Positions 1 through 11,066 of a stretch of 64,000 nucleotides of DNA are shown in pieces. The stretch lies in NCBI GenBank assembly GCA_025200525.1, contig CM045763.1, forward strand, positions 89,494,131 to 89,558,130. The letters are read 5' to 3'. Origin of the DNA: Camellia lanceoleosa. Taxonomy: Eukaryota > Streptophyta > Magnoliopsida > Ericales > Theaceae. Made by a program: the position numbers and the translations under genes. Under the pieces are notes generated by a model that ran no database searches, was not told where the DNA came from, and saw only the letters and a program-made list of their open reading frames with translations. Each line of letters begins with the position of its first letter. Position 1 is the first letter of the stretch.

Positions 1-1072
1 AGAACAAACCTAAGAAAATACCTACCCAAAGAAATGTTGTTGGAGACTAAGGTAGGATGGTTAAACCTCCCTTGGTGGCTCGAAATAATTGGGTGTTACT
101 AACACATCCAAAAACAAAGGAACCAAATATGGTCCCAATGACTTCTAGATCCCAAAGGAGGAAGATCTAGTGAAGGTACACTCAGTACCAGAAGGATCTG
201 AAAGAAATGGGGGAAAGCTCTTCATTGGTCCAGCCAAAGGGCCAGACAGAAGGGAGAAAAAGTCCAAAGTTAGATCATAGTCCAAAATCGACTCCTCAAG
301 ACAAAAGGAGTTGCAGCTGAGAGCAGTTGGCCAAAGTTCACTCCGAACTGAAAGCCAAAGAAAGATCCAGTTTAGCAGAATTGGAAAGGGCTTTGATGGA
401 AAGTGATAGTGAGACTGCAGGAATAGTCTTGGTAACTGTAGAAGAAGAAGGGACGGTCCCAGTTTCTTTTGGTTGAGCCTTAGAAGGCACACCTAGCCAT
501 ATTAGTAAATCATGAGAATGTATTGCTAGATGCACTTCCATATTGACTGTTCAACAATTTTAAAATCTTTTTAAAACTGAGCCAAAGGGGAGGAAATGGG
601 TAAATTTAGACTCACTCAAACCTTTCAACAGTTTAAATGTTGCCTGCTCTAGTTTAGGTTTGGGTACTCTTAGGTCTCTGGCTGTAAGATGGATATTCGA
701 GAGACTGTAGAGTGGAATGGGAATTCTTTGGGTAAGCCCAAATTGCCTGGCAAACTAGGAGGGGCAGTATACCTCATATATGCACTTATAAGCTCGAGGG
801 TTTAAAGTACCAATAAAATGTTCCATCGACAACAAAATAGAGGCCCACATATCCTTGTGCAATGGGTTGGAACACTGTCTATCAGCCAAGAATGTCCTTA
901 GCCAAGTCGGTCCTTTATTGGCATCGAAGGGGCAAAAAAAGGTAGCCAAAGGGGAAACAGGGAGCTGATGAAAAAAAGTAAGATAGTAGGTGAAAGAAGT
1001 AGGATAAAGGGCAATTCTAGCATACTTTTCTCCATAAGTTCTAGGGTCTTGAACTAAGAACTTCAAGCATTT
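1..1072 (-). pseudogene. Plant mobile domain (MAIN-like) gene, C-terminal part, degenerate
   Basis: This is the downstream third of a decayed protein whose other parts lie at 2620-2936 and 12475-13085. At 1072-755 the minus strand reads about 110 open residues with aromatic-rich blocks (YPTSFTYYLTFFHQLP, then WLRTFLADRQ). Further down comes a block resembling the YCPSFVxRQFGL motif typical of transposon-linked plant mobile domain proteins, here read as YCPSFVCQAIWAYPKN. Below 755 the frame is broken by stops and shifts, and a Ser/Leu-rich tail runs to the window edge. The family (PF10536-like; MAIN/MAIL1 relatives) includes host proteins and many transposon-borne copies. Family membership is inferred from motif order across all three parts, not from a search. 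It is certainly not functional. Confidence 0.6.
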
Positions 1073-2619
1073 TGTAACAACTCGAAAATTCAAGTTGTCC
1101 CTTAAATTTTATACTAGTATTATGGTTATATGTGATGATATATTATTAAATAAATAATAATAAATACAAAATCTATTTTGGCATTGGATTATCAAATATG
1201 TGATTAATTAGAGATTATTATTTGGGGCCAAATTAATAGAAATATGGAATTATAATACTAGTTGGGCCAAATTAAAGTTAAAGATAGTAAATAAATAAAT
1301 ATAAAAGTAAGAGTAAATAAATAATAATAATAATAATAATGGGTGTGGTAGTAAAATAAATAATTAATTTTCTATTGGTATACGATAGAGTGTAATTTAA
1401 TTAGAGATTAATTTATTTATATAGTTATATTAGAAAATTGGGCCAAAGTGTAATTATCTTAAATATTTATTAAAGATAAGTATAAATCCATATAATTTAT
1501 GAATCAAATCTAGGGATAGATACGTGTTGGCCACGTGTTGGCCAGCTAATGTTCTTACAGGTGATCACCGTGGGAAGAAAAGGAAAAAAAGAGAGGAAGG
1601 AGAAGGGAAAGAAACGAAGAAAAGGAAGAAAAAAATAATGGAAGCCGAGAAGGTCTTTGATAGTAGAAAGAAAGAGTGAGGTATTAAAGTTAAGGTGAGT
1701 TATACTATACCTTGAGTTACCATAATATATTTTACGTATGTTTTGACTTATCAAAATTTATTTTATACAAGTTGTATTTTAATTAGTTATATTAATAAAG
1801 TTATGTTTTATAAATATTTCAGCTACGTGGATTAATTTCTGAACTCTATTTGTTTAAAATGAAACCCATGTATATGTTTGTTTAACTTTTAAAGAATATT
1901 TGACTATAACCCTATAAACAATTATGTTTTGTAAGTACCACCACGGGAGTCCCACGCCTTAAGAGACATAAATAACCATCGGCCTCTATTTGGTCACTTT
2001 GTGGCCCTCTATGATCATGGATCTATGGACCTCTATTCTGTGTAGAGATAAATGTTACACTATTATGGGAGCCATCTCTATAATCCATACGAGCCACCTA
2101 TTGAATCCGTACCTCTGTTCTGACTGTCACTCTTGTGACCTCTGTTCTGTTCTGTTTGGTACCGTGGTTATGGTTATTTATTTACATAATCTCCGTTTTG
2201 CTAATTAAATGATTATTTGTTCAGACTAAGTTATCTTAAATATTTTAGTTACATAATTATCCATAGTTATTTTGTATCCCTTATACTCTTGGCATAACAT
2301 TTCTCACTCTGCCATGTGCTTATAGTTGTTTACCAATTTTCAGGAAACAGTACAATTCAGAAATAGCTTTTGGAAAGTCTTACACGCAGGGCTGCGGAAT
2401 AGACACACACATCACTTTTACGATATTTTCATACGTAAATATCAATTTTTTTTGTCAATATATTTTGTAATAAAAATAGAAGTTCCGGTTATTATTTTGG
2501 TACCCTCACTTAAATATTATTTTCGCTCGCGTTTATTAATTTGTTCAAGAATTAGCTGGAGGTAATTTGTTCAAGAATTAGCCGGAGGTAACCTTGGGTA
2601 CGGGGAGCGGGTCGTGACA
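1073..2619 (+). mobile_element. Solo LTR (Ty3/gypsy-like) inside the mobile-domain gene
   Basis: The block begins TGTAACAACTCG and ends GGGTCGTGACA, the TG...CA end style of many plant Ty3/gypsy LTRs of the Del/Tekay type. It contains no retrotransposon coding region. Removing it brings two pieces of the minus-strand mobile-domain protein together: upstream a GGPLxVLQLxLFAYF-like stretch, downstream KFLVQDPRTYGEKY. That argues for an insertion. The flanks CATTT and ACTTG do not form a clean target duplication; the only short match is AACTT at 1059-1063 and 2619-2623. A strongly AT-rich part lies at 1140-1480. The orientation is a guess from the GTGACA end. Confidence 0.6.
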
Positions 2620-2936
2620 ACTTGGGAAGTAAATCAATGAAATATGCAAAGAGTCAGAGTTGAAGCACCTAGAGGGGACCTCCCTGGTTAATATCAAGAG
2701 GTTTCTTACAGAATTGGATCAGGCTCTATAGACATGGCCTAAAAGATAAGGGGCCAAGGCTATTCACTTTTTCAAAACAGGGGCCTTTGCAAGTGGGGCA
2801 AACTCAGGCATGATTCGTTGAGATGATGTACAAAAGAGAAATTTATACAACCAATATAAAATAAAGGAGAAGAGCTCTCGATCACTCACAAGGCCTTCCT
2901 TTTTATTCTCAGCTTTTACGAAGTCATTGAAGGAAG
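2620..2936 (-). pseudogene. Plant mobile domain gene, middle part, degenerate
   Basis: The minus strand from 2936 continues the protein broken off at 12475 (…LNSS then FNDFVKAENKKEGLVSDREL). It then reads a predicted helix ending in APLAKA, an ALAPYLLGHVYRA block and, after a stop and frame change, a NQGGPL-VLQL-LFAYF stretch in which two Trp codons appear to have become stops. These blocks, in this order, are the core of the plant mobile domain as seen in transposon-linked copies. The right edge is the Sirevirus insertion (GGAAG duplicated), the left edge the solo LTR. Confidence 0.65.
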
Positions 2937-4317
2937 TGTTAATCATATTATTTAATTTTGATAATGTCTAAAATATTATTTGCAAAAATTTGAATTTTTT
3001 TTAATATACATATTATTTGATACAAAATATTATCTGTTTAAAATATATATATTTGTTAAATATTATTTAAATAAAAATATTTTTGAAAAATCTACTATTC
3101 ACTTTTTGAAAATTTATGCTGATTACTATTCAATTTTTGACAAAATTAAAATTGATTAATTATATTATTTTGACAAAATTGATTGATTGGTTGTATTATC
3201 TTGACAAATGTGATATTGATAAGTTGTCTTCTTTTGACAAAAGTGATATATCCAAATAGAGTGGAAGGTTATATTTAATTTAAAATTTCTACAACATATA
3301 CAGAAAAATAGTATATATGATCAGATCTGTTATAAACATTACTTAAAGGGATTTTACTATATATGCAAATATTTGATTAAAATATTATATAGAATGGATA
3401 TAATATAAATAGAATACATTACGTGAGTAATTAAATTTTTTACACTGCATTGATTATATCATATTATAATAAAATAAGAAGAAAAAGATGGAGTTATATA
3501 TTACAATAAAACAAGATGGAGCAAATTATTTGCTTGTTTGAAAGTTGTAAACTTTGTATTAAATTGTCTACAAAAACGGTGGCTCCATGTTTGAAAAAAA
3601 CAAAAAAGGAAAAGAAAAAATTAGTTTTACTTTTATCTTTTTAATTATTAACATTTACTGACTATTTAAAATCAATGAGCGTGCTTATGTAAGCCATGAC
3701 GTCAGCAGCGTGTTTATGTAAGCCATGACGTCAGTAAGGCGTGTCCAATGGGTATATTTTTGTGTATAAATAGAAGTGTTGTGTGTGGAGAAAAATAAAG
3801 AACTTGAAGAGAAAATTTTCTGTGAGTTTTAAAATTCTGAGTATATTGTATTCTACTCTTTCACTTTCAGATATAAGTCTAGTTTTTGTTCTTACACTTT
3901 CATATCTACTCTTTGTGAGAGAATTATTGTAAAAGGGAGTTTAAGTACCACTTATTCTTATTCCTTATTTTTGTGAGAGATTTTGTAAGGGTAAGGCATT
4001 TATTGTTGAGTGAGGCTCAATAGATAAGAGTAAGTCCTGTGCTGAATTCACAAGCTTGGTGGTATATTTATTCAATTGATAGTAAAGAAATTCTCAATGA
4101 GGTTCCTTGGAGAGTGGACGTAGGTCTGGCGTGCCGAACCACTATAAATCTCAGTATTTGATTTTCACTCCCTATCTCTCTTACTTTTATATTGATAATT
4201 ATTATTCTGTTTTTTTATTTATTTATTAAAATTCTGAATATTGTGTTAATTTTAATATTGTGAAATTTTTAATAATCCAATTCACCCCCCCTCTTGGGTT
4301 ATCTACCTGGGATAACA
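2937..4317 (+). repeat. 5' LTR of the Sirevirus
   Basis: This 1381-bp direct repeat matches 11067-12474 along its whole length with scattered substitutions and small indels. It has TG/CA ends. It contains a TATA box (TATAAATAG, 3765-3773) and, just upstream, two 26-bp units ending in TGACGTCA. Confidence 0.95.
3679..3773 (+). promoter_or_regulatory. LTR promoter: two TGACGTCA enhancer units plus TATA box
   Basis: Units at 3679-3704 and 3708-3733 read GCGTGCTTATGTAAGCCATG followed by ACGTCA, 29 bp apart; each carries the palindrome TGACGTCA, the core bound by TGA/bZIP factors in as-1-type enhancers. TATAAATAG follows at 3765. The spacing suits a transcription start near 3795. Factor binding is inferred from the motif only. 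Confidence 0.7.
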
Positions 4318-4319
4318 AT

Positions 4320-4332
4320 TGGTATTAGAACC
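4320..4332 (+). other. Primer-binding site (initiator Met tRNA-like)
   Basis: TGGTATTAGAACC lies two bases after the 5' LTR. It differs by only two bases from TGGTATCAGAGC, the complement of the plant initiator-Met tRNA 3' end used by copia elements. Confidence 0.85.
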
Positions 4333-4373
4333 TAAACTCTAATTTGTGTGACTTAACCGTTTTAGAGTAGATC

Positions 4374-5677
4374 ATGGCAACCTCTAGTTATTCTTTACCC
4401 GAGGGATAAGCATTCAATAGGCCACCACTATTTAGCGGCACAAATTTTAGTTATTGGAAAACTAGGATGACCATACATGTTCAATCTAATGATTATGAAT
4501 GTTGGAAAATTATTTGCAATGGTCCAAAAATTCTTACCAAAACCGTAGATGCACTTAGGGTACAAAAACCTGAAGATGAGTGGGATGAATCAGATACTAG
4601 AATGACCTAAATTAATGTCAAAGTTACAAACATGTTATATTGCGCCTTAGATGCCAATGAGTTCAACAGAATTTCCACATGTAAAACCGCAAAAGAAATT
4701 TGGGACAAGCTTATAGTGACTCATGAGGGAACCGAATAAGTTAAAGAATCTAGAGTCAGTTTGCTAGTCCATAATTATGAACTCTTTAAAATGAAGCATG
4801 ATGAGACTATTCCTCAAATGTTAACTCACTTTACTGATATTATTAATGGTTTAACTTCTCTTGGAAAAATATATACTAATACTGAAATTATAAGAAAAGT
4901 GCTTAGGTCATTGCCAAAAAGTTAGGAGATAAAAGTCATTGCCATTACCAAAGCCAAGGATTTATCAAAGCTAAGTCTAGATGAGTTAATAAATCTCTCT
5001 TAACTCATGAGCTCATAATGCAAGAAGGAAAAGAAGATGAGGACAACAACAAGAAGAAAGGAATAGCCTTCAAATACACCTCGAAACATCAAGAGGATAA
5101 GGAAGATGATTTAGATGAGGATGAGGAAATGTCATTCATCACTAGAAAGTTCCAAAGGTTTGTGAGAAAGAAACAAGGCGTATGGAATTTTTTCAGAAAA
5201 GACTTTAACAACAGGGATTTTCAAAGAGGAGAAAATCACAAAAAATCTAAAGTAACTTGTTACGAATGCAACAAACCTAGACACTACAAATCAGAATGTC
5301 CAGAACTTAAGAAAAAATTCAAGAAGGACAAGAAGAAAGCTATGATTGCAGCATGGGGAGAAGATAGTGGTGAAAGCGACACAGAAACCGAAGTTTACAA
5401 AAATGAGGTTGCTAACCTATGCTTAATGGCACTTGGAAACGAAAATGAAGTAAATAACGAATCCTTTACATTTGATGAATTACAATTAGCTTTTGATAAA
5501 TTACATGCTGAATTTAAGAAACTTAGTTTGAAAAGTAATTGTCAAAAGAAAGTAATTTCAAGTTTATCAAAAGAAAATGAATCATTGACTTCCAAAATAA
5601 ATGTTTTAGAAAATGAAGCCATGAAAATGAAAAAAGAAAATGATATTTTAACTCGAAAAGAGTCTTCAATTTCTTAA
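4374..5677 (+). pseudogene. Sirevirus gag, broken
   Basis: The start is ATG 4374 (MATSSYSLPEG), followed by the copia gag core with the FSGTNFSYWKTRM block. Four in-frame stops (first TAA at 4407, last near 4923) and a frameshift near 5000 break it; the rest is open from 5018. The later part has a zinc knuckle CYECNKPRHYKSECP (C-X2-C-X4-H-X4-C) near residue 92 of the open segment, then an acidic stretch and a Lys/Glu-rich coiled coil (ELQLAFDKLHAEFKKL onward). Gag normally forms the virus-like particle and binds element RNA. The coiled coil after the knuckle fits the long Sirevirus gag. Not functional as it stands. Confidence 0.88.
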
Positions 5678-5692
5678 AAACATTTAGTTGTA

Positions 5693-6661
5693 TTGCAAAA
5701 AGAAAACGAGTCTTTAAAAAAGGAGCAAATTATTTTGAAAGAAAATATTGAAGACTTGAAAAATACTCTTTCAAAATTCACTCAAGATAGAGAAACTTTA
5801 GATAAAATTCTTAAAAATCAAAATTGTACTTTTGGTAGAGCCGGAATTGGATATAAATTTTTTTTAAAAGTAAAAATTGTCAAAAATGACTTTATGTATG
5901 CATCTTCTAATCACTCTCATCTCACATGTCATTTTTGTGATACAAAAGGTCATATTTCACTTTCATGTCCTGTTAAAAGAAATCATTTTGCTAAAATAAA
6001 AAAAAGATGTGGGTCCCTAAGGACATTTCAAGAGTATCAAATTCTAACTTTTATGGACCCAAGAAAAAATGGGTATCAATTGAAAAATAAAATTTTGTAC
6101 GTATGTTTCAAGACAAAATCTAGTAACGATAGATGGTATCTCGACAGTGCATGTTCGAGGCAAATGACTGGAAATAAAGCTATATTCGCCACACTTCAAT
6201 CAAAGGATGGCGGATATATGACTTTTGGCGACAATAGCAAGGGTAAAATCATTAGTGTAGGAAGTAGTGGTAAAAATCCCTCTCCTATTATTGAAAATGT
6301 TTTATTTATTGAAGGTTTAAAACATAACTTGCTTAGCATTAGTCAATTATGTGATAAAAGTTATAGAGTTGTTTTTGAGAAAACTCATTGCACTATTGAA
6401 AACACCCTAGAAAATAAAACTTTATTTGTAAGTTATAGACATGAGAATGTATATGTGTTTGATTTACATGATTTATCTTCTCATTTTAACATTAAATGTT
6501 TATCTGCTATAAATGATAATGGTTGGCTTTGGCATAGAAGATTAGGACATGCTCATTTTGATTTAATTTCCAAACCTTCAAAAAATGAGTTAGTCATAGG
6601 TTTACCAAAAATTATTTTTGAAAAAGATAAACTTTGTGATGCATGTCAATTTGGAAAATAA
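5693..6661 (+). pseudogene. Sirevirus gag end, protease and integrase N-terminus, broken
   Basis: This segment is in the same frame as the gag part and separated from it by a single TAA (5675-5677). It starts with more coiled coil, then a second CCHC knuckle (CHFCDTKGHISLSCP). The protease block reads RWYLDSACSRQMTG; the usual copia form is DSGCSRHMTG, so the catalytic Asp is present with Ala and Gln substitutions. The LLSISQLCD and WLWHRRLGHAHF blocks are the pre-integrase region with its zinc-binding His residues, followed by CDACQFGK. A TAA at 6659 ends the open stretch. Confidence 0.88.
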
Positions 6662-6718
6662 ACTAGAATTTCTTTTAAATCCAAAAATATCGTTTCAACT
6701 ACTAGACCGTTTCAACTC

Positions 6719-7243
6719 TTGCATATTGATCTATTCGGACCATCTAGAACATTAAGTTTTGAAGGAAAATCTTATGCCCTTGTTTGTGTTGATGATTATA
6801 CTAGATATACATGTGTATTATTTTTAACACGCAAAAATGAAGCTTTTTATAATTTCTCAAAACTTTGTAAAAGAATTCAAAATGAGAAAAATCTTAATAT
6901 TTGTAGTATTAGAAGTGACCATGGTAGAGAATTTGAAAATGATGATTTTATTATGTTTTGTGATGACTTAGGAATATATCATAATTTTTCAGCCCCTAGG
7001 ACTCCTCAACAAAACGGTGTGGTTGAAAGAAAAAATAGAACTCTTGAAGAAATGGCCTGTACTATGCTTTGTGAAAATAATTTGCCTAAATATTTTTGGA
7101 CGGAAGCTGTTAACACTGCATGCTATATTATAAACCATGCCATAATTAGACTTATTCTTAAGAAACCCCTTATGAACTTTGAAAAGGCAGAAAACCTAAT
7201 ATTAGTCACTTGCGTGCTTTTAGTTATAAATGCTTTGTATTAA
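6719..7243 (+). pseudogene. Sirevirus integrase core, frameshifted
   Basis: The integrase core continues in the same frame after the stop at 6659. The catalytic triad is visible: Asp in LLHIDLFGP, Asp in IRSDHGREFEN, Glu in QQNGVVERKNRTLEEMA. Integrase inserts the element cDNA into the genome. The frame is lost at about 7200; the continuation (AFSYKCFVLNNNKDNLGKFDAKSDEAIFLGY) is in another frame from 7210. Confidence 0.9.
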
Positions 7244-7734
7244 ATAACAATAAAGATAACTTAGGAAAATTTGATGCTAAATCAGATGAAGCTATATTTC
7301 TTGGTTATTCTATGTCCAATAAAACTTATAGAGTATTCAATAAAAGAACTCTACTTGTTGAAGAATCTGTGCATGTTGTTTTTGATGAATCTAACGACAT
7401 TATTTCCAAGAATCTTGTAAGTAATGATATTGTAGAAAATCAACCAAGCATGGAGAGCATTTACAAAAAGGAAAATGAAGAAAATCCATTACGCGAACAC
7501 GAAGAAGAAATGACAATGGAGAAACTTCAAGAAATATATGTTCTTCCAGAAAGTGACTCAAATCTACCAAAAGAATGGAAGTATGCTCATGGCTACCCCA
7601 AAGACCTCATCATAGGTGATGCGACAGAAAGTATAAAAACTCGTTCCTCTGTTAGAAATATTTGTGGTAACTTAGCGTTTGTTTCACAAATTGAACCAAA
7701 ATCATTTTTAGAAGCTGAAAATGATGAAAAGTAG
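7210..7734 (+). pseudogene. Sirevirus integrase C-terminus and linker
   Basis: This is the copia integrase tail (FDAKSDEAIFLGYS, then YRVFNKRT, VEESVHVVFDE), the conserved region before reverse transcriptase. An acidic linker of over 100 residues follows, then a TAG at 7732. The next open segment (7744) is in the same frame, so only that stop separates them. Confidence 0.88.
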
Positions 7735-7743
7735 ATTTTAGCA

Positions 7744-9214
7744 ATGCAAGAAGAATTAAATCAATTTCAAAGAAATGAAGTTTGGTTTTTAACCCCTCGA
7801 TCTAAGGATCATCCTGTTATTGGTACAAAATGGGCTTTTCGAAATAAAATGGACGAATTTGGAGTTGTTACTAGAAATAAAGCTAGATTAGTAGCTCAAG
7901 GCTATAATCAAGAAGAGAGAATTGATTTTGATGAAACTTTTGCACCAGTTGCTAGACTTGAAACTATTAGAATGTTACTTGTTTTTGCGTGTTTTAAAGA
8001 TTTTAAATTATATCAAATGGATGTTAAAATTGCTTTTTTAAATGGGTACATTTCGGAGGAAGTCTATGTTGAACAACCTCCCGGTTTTGAAAATCTTAAA
8101 TACCCGGATCATGTTTTTAAACTTTCAAAAGCTTTATATGGTTTGAAACAAGCTCTTAGAGTATGGTATGAAAGATTAAGTAATTTTCTACTTGACAAAG
8201 GTTTTTCTATAGGAAAAATTGGTACAACACTTTTTATAAAAATCAAAAAGGAAGATATGCTAATTGTTCAAATTTATGTTGATGATATCATTTTTGGTGC
8301 TATTAATGAAAATTTGTGCAAAGAGTTTGCTAAAGACATGCAGGGTGAGTTTGAAATAAGTATGATGGGGGAATTAAATTACTTCCTTAGTCTACAAACT
8401 AAACAAACTAATGATGAAATCCATTTAAATCAAACAAAATATATCAAAAATCTACTCAAAAGGTTTGAAATGGAATCATCAAAGCTTGCAGCAACTCTAA
8501 TGAGCACATCGATAAAAATCGACAAAGATGAACAAGGTAAACCTATAGATGAAAAGAAATATCGAGGTATGATTGGTTCTTTACTCTATCTTACTACAAG
8601 TAGGCCCGACATAATGTTTACTGTTTGTATGTGTGCACGTTTTCAATCTGTACCCAAAGAGTTACACATCACCGCAGTCAAATGTATTTTCATATATCTT
8701 ATCGGCACTCCAAATTTGGGATTATGGTATCCTAAGGGAACCACCTTTGAACTTTTTGGTTACTTAGATGCCAACTTTGCAGGATGTAGACTTGACCGAA
8801 AAAGCACTAGTGACACTTGTCATTTTCTTGGACACTCTCTCACTTCTTGGTTTTGCAAAAAACAAAACTCAGTGGCTTTTTCAACTGCTGAAGCAGAATA
8901 CATTGTCGCCGCTGGGTGTTGTGCACAATTACTTTGGATGAAACAACAACTTCAAGATTTTGGACTTCACTATGATTATATTTCTATAAAAACACACGTG
9001 CCATTAATCTTTCAAAAAATCCTATTCAGCACTCACGCATTAAATACATTGAAATAAGACATCATTTTCTAAGAGATCATGTACTCAAAAGTGACATTGA
9101 ACTCGAATTTATGCCTACAAATCGTCAATTAGCTGACATATTTACCAAGCTTCTAAATGAAGAACAATTTTGTTATATTAGAACAGAACTTGGTATGATG
9201 AATTCTCCAATATA
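7744..9214 (+). pseudogene. Sirevirus reverse transcriptase and RNase H, broken near the end
   Basis: Reverse transcriptase starts with [14 protein letters not shown] and [11 protein letters not shown], then [10 protein letters not shown] and [13 protein letters not shown]; the catalytic motif is [22 protein letters not shown] is the usual YGLKQAPRxWY block with Pro changed to Ala. The RNase H region has [18 protein letters not shown] (catalytic Asp), STAEAEYI (Glu) and the terminal region. The frame shifts near 9000; the true end, QLADIFTKLLNEEQFCYIRTELGM, is read in another frame to about 9214. The enzyme copies element RNA into DNA. Several hundred contiguous open residues mean this is the least decayed part of the element. 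Confidence 0.92.
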
Positions 9215-10110
9215 ATGTTTATATTAAAAATAATAATAATAATAATAAAATTATATACATATATTTTCTCTCTCTCACCCGCTCTCTCCTTTACTTTCTC
9301 TTTTTCTCTTTCTCTTGCTCTCTCGCTTTCCCCTTCTTCCTCATACCCTCAGCCGACTCCATCTCTACCCTCATCATAGCCTACAACTAGCTCCACCATC
9401 CACCATCCACAAAATCATCCATCACTTTCATCACTGCCATCATCCATCCAAATCCCTCACCAATCTTCCGAACTCCATCTTTTCTCTACCCAAAATCTAC
9501 ATCGCCATCTTTACCGATTCACCAAGTTCCATCACCGATCCATCAAGTTCCGTGAATGATCCATCAAGATCCGTGACTGATCCGTCAAGATCCATTGTCG
9601 ATGTACACAAATTTGTCACCGATCTACCCAATCTTCTCCATTTCTTTCGATCATTAAGGGTTTCACCGATGAACATGTTAAAATTCTTTTTGCACTGTGT
9701 TACATTTTTTTTACTTGTTGTATGTGCTCCAAACTCTCTTGGATTTAATAATGGTTGCTTCGACCTTGTTTGAAGAAAAATTGTTTTTATTTTTATTTTA
9801 TCCTTTTATGCAGTGCACTTGGTGTAGTTGTTTATGGCCGGATCTTAATGGCCCTTGGTATTATAGATTGGTAATTTATTTTTTCAAATTTGTGTAATTT
9901 TTAGTGCATTAATTTAGGGGGAGACTCATATATTTTGAGATTAACAATTATTATAAAAATATAAAAAAAAATGTGTATATTCTGTGCATAATTTTAGGGG
10001 GAGTATATATATACATATTCGTTTTTTACTCCTTATCTGCAATACTCCTTATCTGCACCAATAAACAAAATTTTTTTTTTTTGTGCAAAGACAGAATTAA
10101 AAAATAATAA
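9215..10110 (+). other. Region between Sirevirus pol and the 3' LTR (no intact env-like ORF)
   Basis: A pyrimidine-rich stretch (9266-9340) leads into a Pro/Ser/His-rich open frame (9315-9773) with repeated DPSxSVTDPS units. Some Sireviruses carry an env-like ORF here; this stretch has a hydrophobic patch near its end (FFLHCVTFFLLVVCAP) but no clear family signature. Two AGGGGGAG purine tracts (about 9916 and 9997) resemble the multiple polypurine tracts described for Sireviruses. Confidence 0.45.
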
Positions 10111-10178
10111 TAATAAAAATAAAATAAATAAATAAAAAGGAAGAAATGCTCACCATTTTATTTCAGAAAAAAAAAATA

Positions 10179-10882
10179 TTACTTGATTACATGTAAATTT
10201 TCAGAAGGTTTCACAGATTTTTTTTGTTGTACTTCTCTCAACAATTTTTCATGAGCCTCTTTTACATGCTTCTCTCTATTTTCGATTTCTGTGAGTCTTG
10301 ACATTATAACCGTTGCATAATAATGCACTGCATTCTCCAACTGTGTATTTCTCCTTTTTAGCTCTTTCTTCTCCTTACACATATTAACTACTTGTTGTTT
10401 TAACAAGCACACCTCATCTCTCCATTGATGATTTTCTTGTGCTCTTGCTTGTAATCGTTGCGCCATATTGGACACTACAATCATTGCCTATGTACTAAGA
10501 GCCATAGTGTTATTAATAGCATCGATATCATTTCGATTACCAATAACACTAGGACTCTCATTTATAGGCATAGCATATGTCTGCACCACTGGTACCCTCT
10601 CCTTTGCCTGCATTATAGGCACCTCATGCAGGTTCGAACCATTAATGACTAAGGTAAGGTTATGATTACACAAAAAGCTAAAACAAATTTTTCTCTCAAA
10701 CACTTGATGATTTCGTATATTTGCCTATGATCTGTGTCATTTTTTATACAGTCCATCGATCCATTACTCGATGCATATCTACTCAAATCTTTATTTGTCA
10801 ATATTTTCTGCACTCGAGATGCTCCAAAATCCCCACAATGATTCCGACAAGACAGAAGGCCCATTATTTTATTTTTGGCCAC
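10179..10882 (-). pseudogene. Antisense coiled-coil ORF inside the Sirevirus, with one stop and one frameshift
   Basis: On the strand opposite to gag-pol, a protein-like reading runs from 10882 down to 10179. It starts MAKNKIMGLLSCRNHCGDFG, shifts frame near 10670, continues through VPIMQAKERVPVVQTYAMPI, meets one TAG at 10488-10490, then stays in the same frame for 101 residues of amphipathic helix rich in Gln, Lys and Glu (MAQRLQARAQENHQWRDEV onward), ending SENLHVIK. The two halves share a frame across the TAG. The helical part is a likely coiled coil. I do not recognise the family. It may be a captured gene fragment or an antisense ORF of the element; antisense ORFs are known from Tat-type Ty3/gypsy elements, but I know of none typical for copia elements. 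Confidence 0.5.
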
Positions 10883-10940
10883 TCAAATTATTTCATCAAA
10901 TGTGCTTGTTTCATCTCTTCATCTTTTATTTTGATGATGT

Positions 10941-11066
10941 CAAAGGGGGAGAAAAAAATATGATTTTGCTTTTGAAAATTATATGTTGCAGGGTTATCAA
11001 ATATTTTGTTAATTTTATTTGGTGTCAAATCCATACAAATATTGCCATCATCAAAAAGGGAAAAAT
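10941..11066 (+). other. Polypurine tracts before the 3' LTR
   Basis: CAAAGGGGGAGAAAAAAATA at 10941-10960 is the classic Sirevirus-type purine tract after GATGATGT. A second, AAAAAGGGAAAAAT (11053-11066), abuts the 3' LTR and is placed correctly to prime plus-strand synthesis. Confidence 0.7.

Noticed and set aside
755..1093. Complete small gene from ATG 1093
   Set aside because: The reading continues upstream of this Met across the solo LTR as part of the mobile-domain protein; the Met lies in LTR sequence.
10625..10645. GGTTCGAACC near 10632 as a tRNA remnant
   Set aside because: No A box or cloverleaf around it; it lies in the antisense ORF of the Sirevirus.
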